From contig CM034236.1 in NCBI GenBank assembly GCA_019916065.1, positions 21,717,508 to 21,781,507 of the forward strand: DNA of 64,000 bases, given 5' to 3'. The notes below the pieces were generated by a model. The model was not told the DNA's origin, made no database searches, and worked only from the letters and a program-made list of their open reading frames with translations. This DNA is from Vitellaria paradoxa. Lineage: Eukaryota; Streptophyta; Magnoliopsida; Ericales; Sapotaceae. Both the position numbers and the translations under genes were made by a program. Below are positions 59,079-64,000 of this stretch, piece after piece (within the stretch, counting starts at the first letter, position 1; every line of letters begins with the position of its first letter).

Positions 59079-60648
59079 TATGTATGTGTATATATATGTA
59101 GAGTGTCCATAATGTTTTTTTATCTATAGTTTTTAGATTGAAGTTTAAAATTAGCTAAAATAAATACAAACGAGATTTTAGAAATGAATCATAAGAAAGA
59201 TAAATAATATTGATAATTTCTTACTATCGAAAGGGATATGTGTTAAGAGTATTGGAGGTTTATATATATTAGGAAGAAGTAATTAATAAAAGAAACAAAT
59301 TATAGTAGTATTGAAAAGCTGAGTATAGTTTAATCAAAGAATATGTTTAAAAAAAAAAAATAATTTTAGTTTTTACTTAATAGGATTTGGTATTATAATT
59401 CGAGAGATTCTGAAAGTATTATAAATTGGTGGACATGCATCTCTTTTAATAGAGGTATATTATCTAGTGAACGTAGAAAAACATATAATGGTTTATATAT
59501 AAGTTCCGTTGAGGCCCAATTGTAATTATTTTTAATTAATATGTCAGATTGTAACTTTTAATATAATGAATTGAAAATGAAATTAAAAGTAATAAATCTA
59601 AAATAAAACTATGACCAAAATAGATACTAAAGTAATGTTGGAGGGGAAACAAAATGATTGTTTGCCCTAAATATTTTAGTTCTACCAAATTCTTCGGGCC
59701 GTTGGGTAATGCTTTCATTTTTCTTTTTATATATATTTTTTGTTTTCCATTATTTTTTTTGCAAAGAATTTTTATTTTAATAAAATATTTAATTTTATTA
59801 GCTTTTTTAAAAAATTGATTGAATTTAATAAAATATATTTCATATTAATTTAATTAAATCATTTATAAAAAATAATTAAATAAAATATAATTATTATATC
59901 ATTTAATTCATTAAATATAAAATATATTAATTATAGTTTGGCTATATTATTTATTAAAAACATTTAAATAAATATATTTCATAATAATATAAATAATTTA
60001 ATTATGATATTTATTAAAAATAATTTGATAAAATATATATAATATTAATTAAATTAAATTTATTATCTATTAGAAATAATTTTAATTTAATTTAGTTTAA
60101 TTTAATTATATTATTTATTAAAAATTAATAAAATATATTATCTATTAATTTATATAATTAACTTACTTAATTAAATTATTTAATAAAAATAATTTTAATT
60201 TAATAAAATAATTATTTTAATATGATACAACAAAAATAGACAAATTTTACAATTGACAAAATATTTGTAACAAAAAAAAAAAAACAGAATGAATAAACTT
60301 TTTTTTATTTACGTTTTTTCATTTAAATTTTTATTTTTTGGAAACAAAAAAATAAAAACATGTTTAACAAATACGTTTTTGTTGTCAATTTTTAAAAATC
60401 TATATATATTAACAGAAAAATACTAAACATAACGACCAACTAGGGCCTTCATGAGGTAAGTTTAGGCTTAGTTTGGAAGGAAAAAAATTTAGCTTTTTGC
60501 AATTAACTACTACAAAATTATTTTTTTTCTTTCATATTTAAGAAAAGAAAAAAAAATAATTTTTTAGTAGTTAGAAAAGAGTCAAATAAGGCTTGGGGGG
60601 TCTTCTTTTGTGGCAAAAGAGGCAACAATGGCTGCCCACATGTTGACC
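59079..60648. other. Very AT-rich stretch, no gene seen
   Basis: 59750-60250 is almost pure A/T built from degenerate ATTTAATTAAAT-like words (TTTATTAAAAATA, AAATAATTT), probably an expanded low-complexity array. The stretch 60480-60600 contains a short inverted arrangement (GGAAGGAAAAAAATTTAGCT ... TTAGTAGTTAGAAAAGAG). Confidence 0.5.
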
Positions 60649-61000
60649 TGCTACTAGAGAAACAAATATATACGGAGCTGAAACTCAGGCAACCGCTTTA
60701 AGCGATCTTTATTAATGCTTTAGCGACTTCTTTTGGTGGCTGCTGAGTTGAAGTTCGCAAAACATCTGCTCCGTGATCGAAACACTCAGGCGACCAGTTT
60801 GGCGATCGCTAAAAGAATTATTAGCAACCGCTTAAAGAATTATTAGCGACCGCTTAAAAGTGGTCTCTGTGGTGGCCGCTAATAGCCTGCGTAAAAAATC
60901 AGATACACCCTCTTTTTCTTCTCCTTTTTTCTCTTTGTCCCTCCCCACTCTTAGTTTCCTACACCCAAGCTCCTCTCGCATTGTCGTTGCCATCACTGGA
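60649..61000 (+). mobile_element. CACTA-like 5' terminus with subterminal repeats
   Basis: TGCTACTAGAGAAAC near 60650 resembles a CACTA terminal repeat (CACTACTAGAAAA) with substitutions. It is followed by repeated GCGACCGCTTAAA / GCGATCGCTAAAA motifs on both strands, including a 22-bp tandem pair at 60817-60860. A pyrimidine-rich stretch (60905-60970) follows, as in the leader of such elements. The family call rests on this layout only. Confidence 0.5.
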
Positions 61001-61486
61001 ACCCACCGCTGCGTATGCCAAGTAATCCCCTCCTCTTCCCCCTTCCTTTTTCCCTCTGTAGCTCTCTCTCTTTCTATATATATATGTATATATATATCTC
61101 TAACCATTTTTTTAGTTATTTTGTCGAGTTGCTAAGATTGATAAAGAACTCCTCTCCATCTTCTCTTCCTTTCTTCAAGTATGTAATTTTTTTTATGTAC
61201 TATTTTCATTTTTTTTAATTTTTGTGAATATAATGTATTGGGGGAATTTGATATTGTTGGCATAAGTTGATATTGTAATTTTTTTTTTATCCATAGTTTC
61301 CTTTCCTTTTTTTTTTTTTTTTTTGTTGTTTGTTAATATAACGTTGAGATTTATAAGTTGTTGATTTTTTTTTTACTTTTTTGATATACTGTTCTATTTT
61401 TTTTTAAAGTTTATTGTTGTGAATGCATGTTTGTGGTTGAGATTGGAGCGAAGAGACCGCTGAGATTGTGTTTGGTGTTTATATTT

Positions 61487-61745
61487 GGAAGTTCTGGTAG
61501 CGACAAGGGAGAAACAATTTTTTTTTTATTTTTTTAGCAATTAAAAATCAATTTTTTAGGTATTTATTTTTGTCTTATATAACTTTTTAATTAAAAATTT
61601 AATTGGGTTGTATACAGGGATTTTGGCAGTGGCTTACGGGAGAAATAATTTTTTTTATTGTTTTAGCAATTAAAAGTCAAATAAAAATTAATTTTTTATT
61701 TTTTGTCTTATATAAATTTTTAATTAATAATTTAATTTTGTTGAT
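61487..61745. repeat. ~130-bp tandem duplication
   Basis: Both copies share GGGAGAAAYAATTTTTTTT, TTTTAGCAATTAAAARTCAA and TTTTTGTCTTATATAA, starting near 61487 and 61617. Confidence 0.75.
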
Positions 61746-62570
61746 AATTTATATATATTATTAGCAATCATTAAAACAATTATAAAATTATTTTAAATAG
61801 AAAATTAATTTAAATATGAAAAATTAATTAATTTATTTGTATTCTGTAAAATATTTAATGAATGTAAATAACATTACTATATAAATAAATAAGGGCAAAT
61901 TTTTAATTTTTAACTAATGGTATTGATCGATTTTTTAAATATTATTTAATTTTATAATTTTAAATTTATTGAACCACTATTTATTAAATAAATAAAGGTA
62001 AATTTTTAATTTTTAATTGATATGAAATATACAATTAATTTAAATAATATAATTATAATTTTTTTTATAAAACATGCAATTCATTTTAAATTTTTTAGAA
62101 AAGTATTAAATTTTAATTTTTCTAATAAAAAATTAATTGCGGTAGATATCGTAAAGTGAGTTGTTGATTAGTTTATTTTGCCACGAATTGTTGTTAATTT
62201 ACTTGTATTATATATTTTTCTTGTTGCAAACTTTTAGTTAATTTATTTGAGTATTAATTTTTCAATTTTTTTCAATTTCAAATTACGAAACTCAAAATTT
62301 AAATAATAATAATAATACACAAACCTCTAATGAAAATTTTAATAATAATTCAAATATTTATGATAAAAGTAATAATTCAAATAATAATATGGTACAAAAA
62401 CCCTTTCAAATATTTAAATCAGTTAAATTAATAATAACAATATTAAGTATATTATAATAAATAAATAAATTAACAATAATACACAACCCCTAATGAAAAT
62501 TTAGCAATAATTCAAATATTTACGATGATGATGGTGATGAGGATGATGATGAAGATGATAATAATAATAA
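61746..62570. other. Very AT-rich stretch, no gene seen
   Basis: Low-complexity A/T with AAT/ATA runs and a GATGATGATGGTGATGAGGATG trinucleotide stretch at 62524-62560, which could suggest Asp/Glu codons but is not in a recognisable gene. Confidence 0.5.
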
Positions 62571-62574
62571 TAAA

Positions 62575-62885
62575 TGGGTCGATCCAATCTCTAACATAGA
62601 TTAGGCCCAATCCAATCTATTAAACTTAGGTCTAATACAATCTAATATTAATTAATTAGGCCTATTCAATTTCTAACATATGATTAGACCCAATCCAATA
62701 TATTAAACTTAGGACCAATCCAATCCATATTTATTAGTTGGGTCAAATTAATCTCTAACATATGATTGGGTCTGATCCAATATATTAAATTTGGACCCAA
62801 TCCAATCCAATCCAATATTTATTACTTGGGCCACTCTAATGTCTAACATATGATTAGGCCTGATCTACTATATTGAATATTAGTA
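62575..62885. repeat. ~82-bp minisatellite, about 3.7 units
   Basis: Units start near 62575, 62657, 62739 and 62827. Each has TCTAACATATGATTRGG, YCCAATCCAATMTATTAAA and ACCAATCCAATC-like blocks. Confidence 0.85.
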
Positions 62886-62938
62886 TTAATAATATAGTTA
62901 AATTTGTTAAATTAATAATGATATTAAGTAAATTATAA

Positions 62939-64000
62939 TTGTGACATCTTGAGTTTTTTTTTTATGCATTAATTTTATCTTTATTAATTTAATTTCTATG
63001 CTTAGAAATTTTTAATTTCATATTATTATAAGATTTATATAATTATAATTAGTAATAGATAAATTAAATTATTAATACATATATATATACATATTAGTGT
63101 ATATATATATATATTAATTAAACTAAAGGGATAAATATTATATATATTTTAGCCACATGGCTATTCATAGGATAATTGATGGGTGTAGGTCCATCATGAT
63201 ATGGATATAAATATATATAGGAGTGGCAAGATTTAAAGCCACGTATAAGGCCATGTGATAAAAATAATAAACATAATAATAATTATAATAGAATATTAAT
63301 TAAGGGTGGTGTGTGGCTAAACCACATGGAGAAGGATACACCTACACATAAGCACTTGAGATAGACAATTAATGCTTGGAAGGAGTTGCCGTGGACTTGC
63401 TTGGACCATCTTGAGACCATATATATGTGTATGTGTGACCGGTTGCACCAAGACTAAGTGGGACGGTGGAGGAACAGAAGAAAAAAAAAAACAAGAGGAA
63501 GCCGCGGTGAAGAGGAAAAAAAAATAGCAAAGAAGGGGAAATTTTAGGAAATTTTGGCCGAAAAATTGAGATAAGTTATTTTGCTGAATTAAAATTTTTT
63601 TTTCTTTTGGGTTAGATAAATTAAATATAAGGAGGGTGGGATGGTTATGTTTTATTTATTTTGATTAATTTACAATAAGTTTTAAATATTTAATGTCTAA
63701 TTTGTATGTTTTATTGGGCTAAAAAAGAAAAAATAGGACCCAAGGATAATCAGCAGCCACCACCTCAGTAAATTGACTTTCCCAGGATATCTACTGTCCA
63801 GGTGGGTGTATTAAACTTAAAAATAAAAGTTATTAAATATGATAGTTACATTTTATTTGTTTATTGCCGAATGTTCATGTTGTTAAATTCTGTTTGCTAC
63901 TAATAAATTATTGTATGTTAGTGACGAATCGTGATTATTTTTGTGATAATAAATTTAAGAAATAATATTTTTCTAGTGAAAAAAATAATAATAATAATAC
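62939..64000 (+). mobile_element. Possible LTR-retrotransposon LTR, running off the window
   Basis: Starts TTGTGACATCTTGAG, close to the TGTGACATCCCGAG start common in plant gypsy LTRs. The stretch contains moderately unique, GC-richer blocks (63330-63560; 63720-63800). No second LTR, primer-binding site or coding region lies within the window, so this is tentative. Confidence 0.35.

Noticed and set aside
60832..61218. Overlapping open frames with poly-Ile/Tyr and Ser-rich runs
   Set aside because: They come from a pyrimidine-rich stretch and a TA microsatellite inside a CACTA-like element.
62524..62560. GAT/GATG repeats as an acidic coding tract
   Set aside because: A trinucleotide-like microsatellite without flanking coding sequence.

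Overview
This is a plant (angiosperm) nuclear DNA window. The evidence is GT-AG split genes with very long introns, AT-rich intergenic DNA full of TA runs and homopolymers, and plant-type repeats: L1 and RTE LINEs, Ty1/copia, CACTA, Helitrons, tRNA-derived SINEs and MITEs. The species cannot be named from the sequence. There are three host genes in 64 kb and no prokaryotic-style operons, rRNA, CRISPR array or intact tRNA gene.

Layout. Bases 1-17,600 belong to the 3' part of a gene on the + strand for the mitochondrial small-subunit ribosomal protein mS35. Two coding exons are visible (7756-8170 and 16431-16632). The upstream intron (at least 7.7 kb in the window) carries an L1 LINE (1-3500, minus), a U6 snRNA pseudogene (3802-3900, minus) and a 5'-truncated RTE LINE (5195-6709, plus). 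The 8.26-kb last intron holds an old L1-type LINE that is interrupted by a decayed single-subunit RNA polymerase gene of the mitochondrial-plasmid type and by a second nested insert.

Bases 18,000-38,000: a complete four-exon class III peroxidase gene on the minus strand (21059-24484, PER47-like, 324 aa), then about 13.9 kb of gene-free DNA. That stretch contains MITEs, tandem duplications, an LTR-like fragment and a SINE with a perfect 17-bp target-site duplication.

Bases 38,150-43,800: a complete five-exon PHD-finger gene on the minus strand (709 aa), similar to Arabidopsis At1g33420 of the MMD1/MS1 family. It has a (GA)n tract upstream and a SINE remnant in intron 2.

Bases 44,000-64,000: no host gene recognised. 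This stretch has Helitron ends (45210, 49114, 59078), a Helitron with internal ~0.5-kb tandem repeats, a CACTA transposase-associated domain (51.1-51.6 kb), a CACTA terminus inserted into the integrase of a decayed copia element (56.3-58.3 kb), a second CACTA-like end (60.65 kb), an ~82-bp minisatellite (62.6 kb) and an LTR-like sequence running off the window end.

The three genes act in unrelated processes: mitochondrial translation, cell-wall or apoplastic peroxide chemistry, and chromatin reading or transcription. The most unusual feature is the nuclear fossil of a mitochondrial-plasmid RNA polymerase, nested in a LINE inside an intron of a mitochondrial ribosomal protein gene. Family assignments were made by reading motifs and from memory of family sequences; no database search was run.
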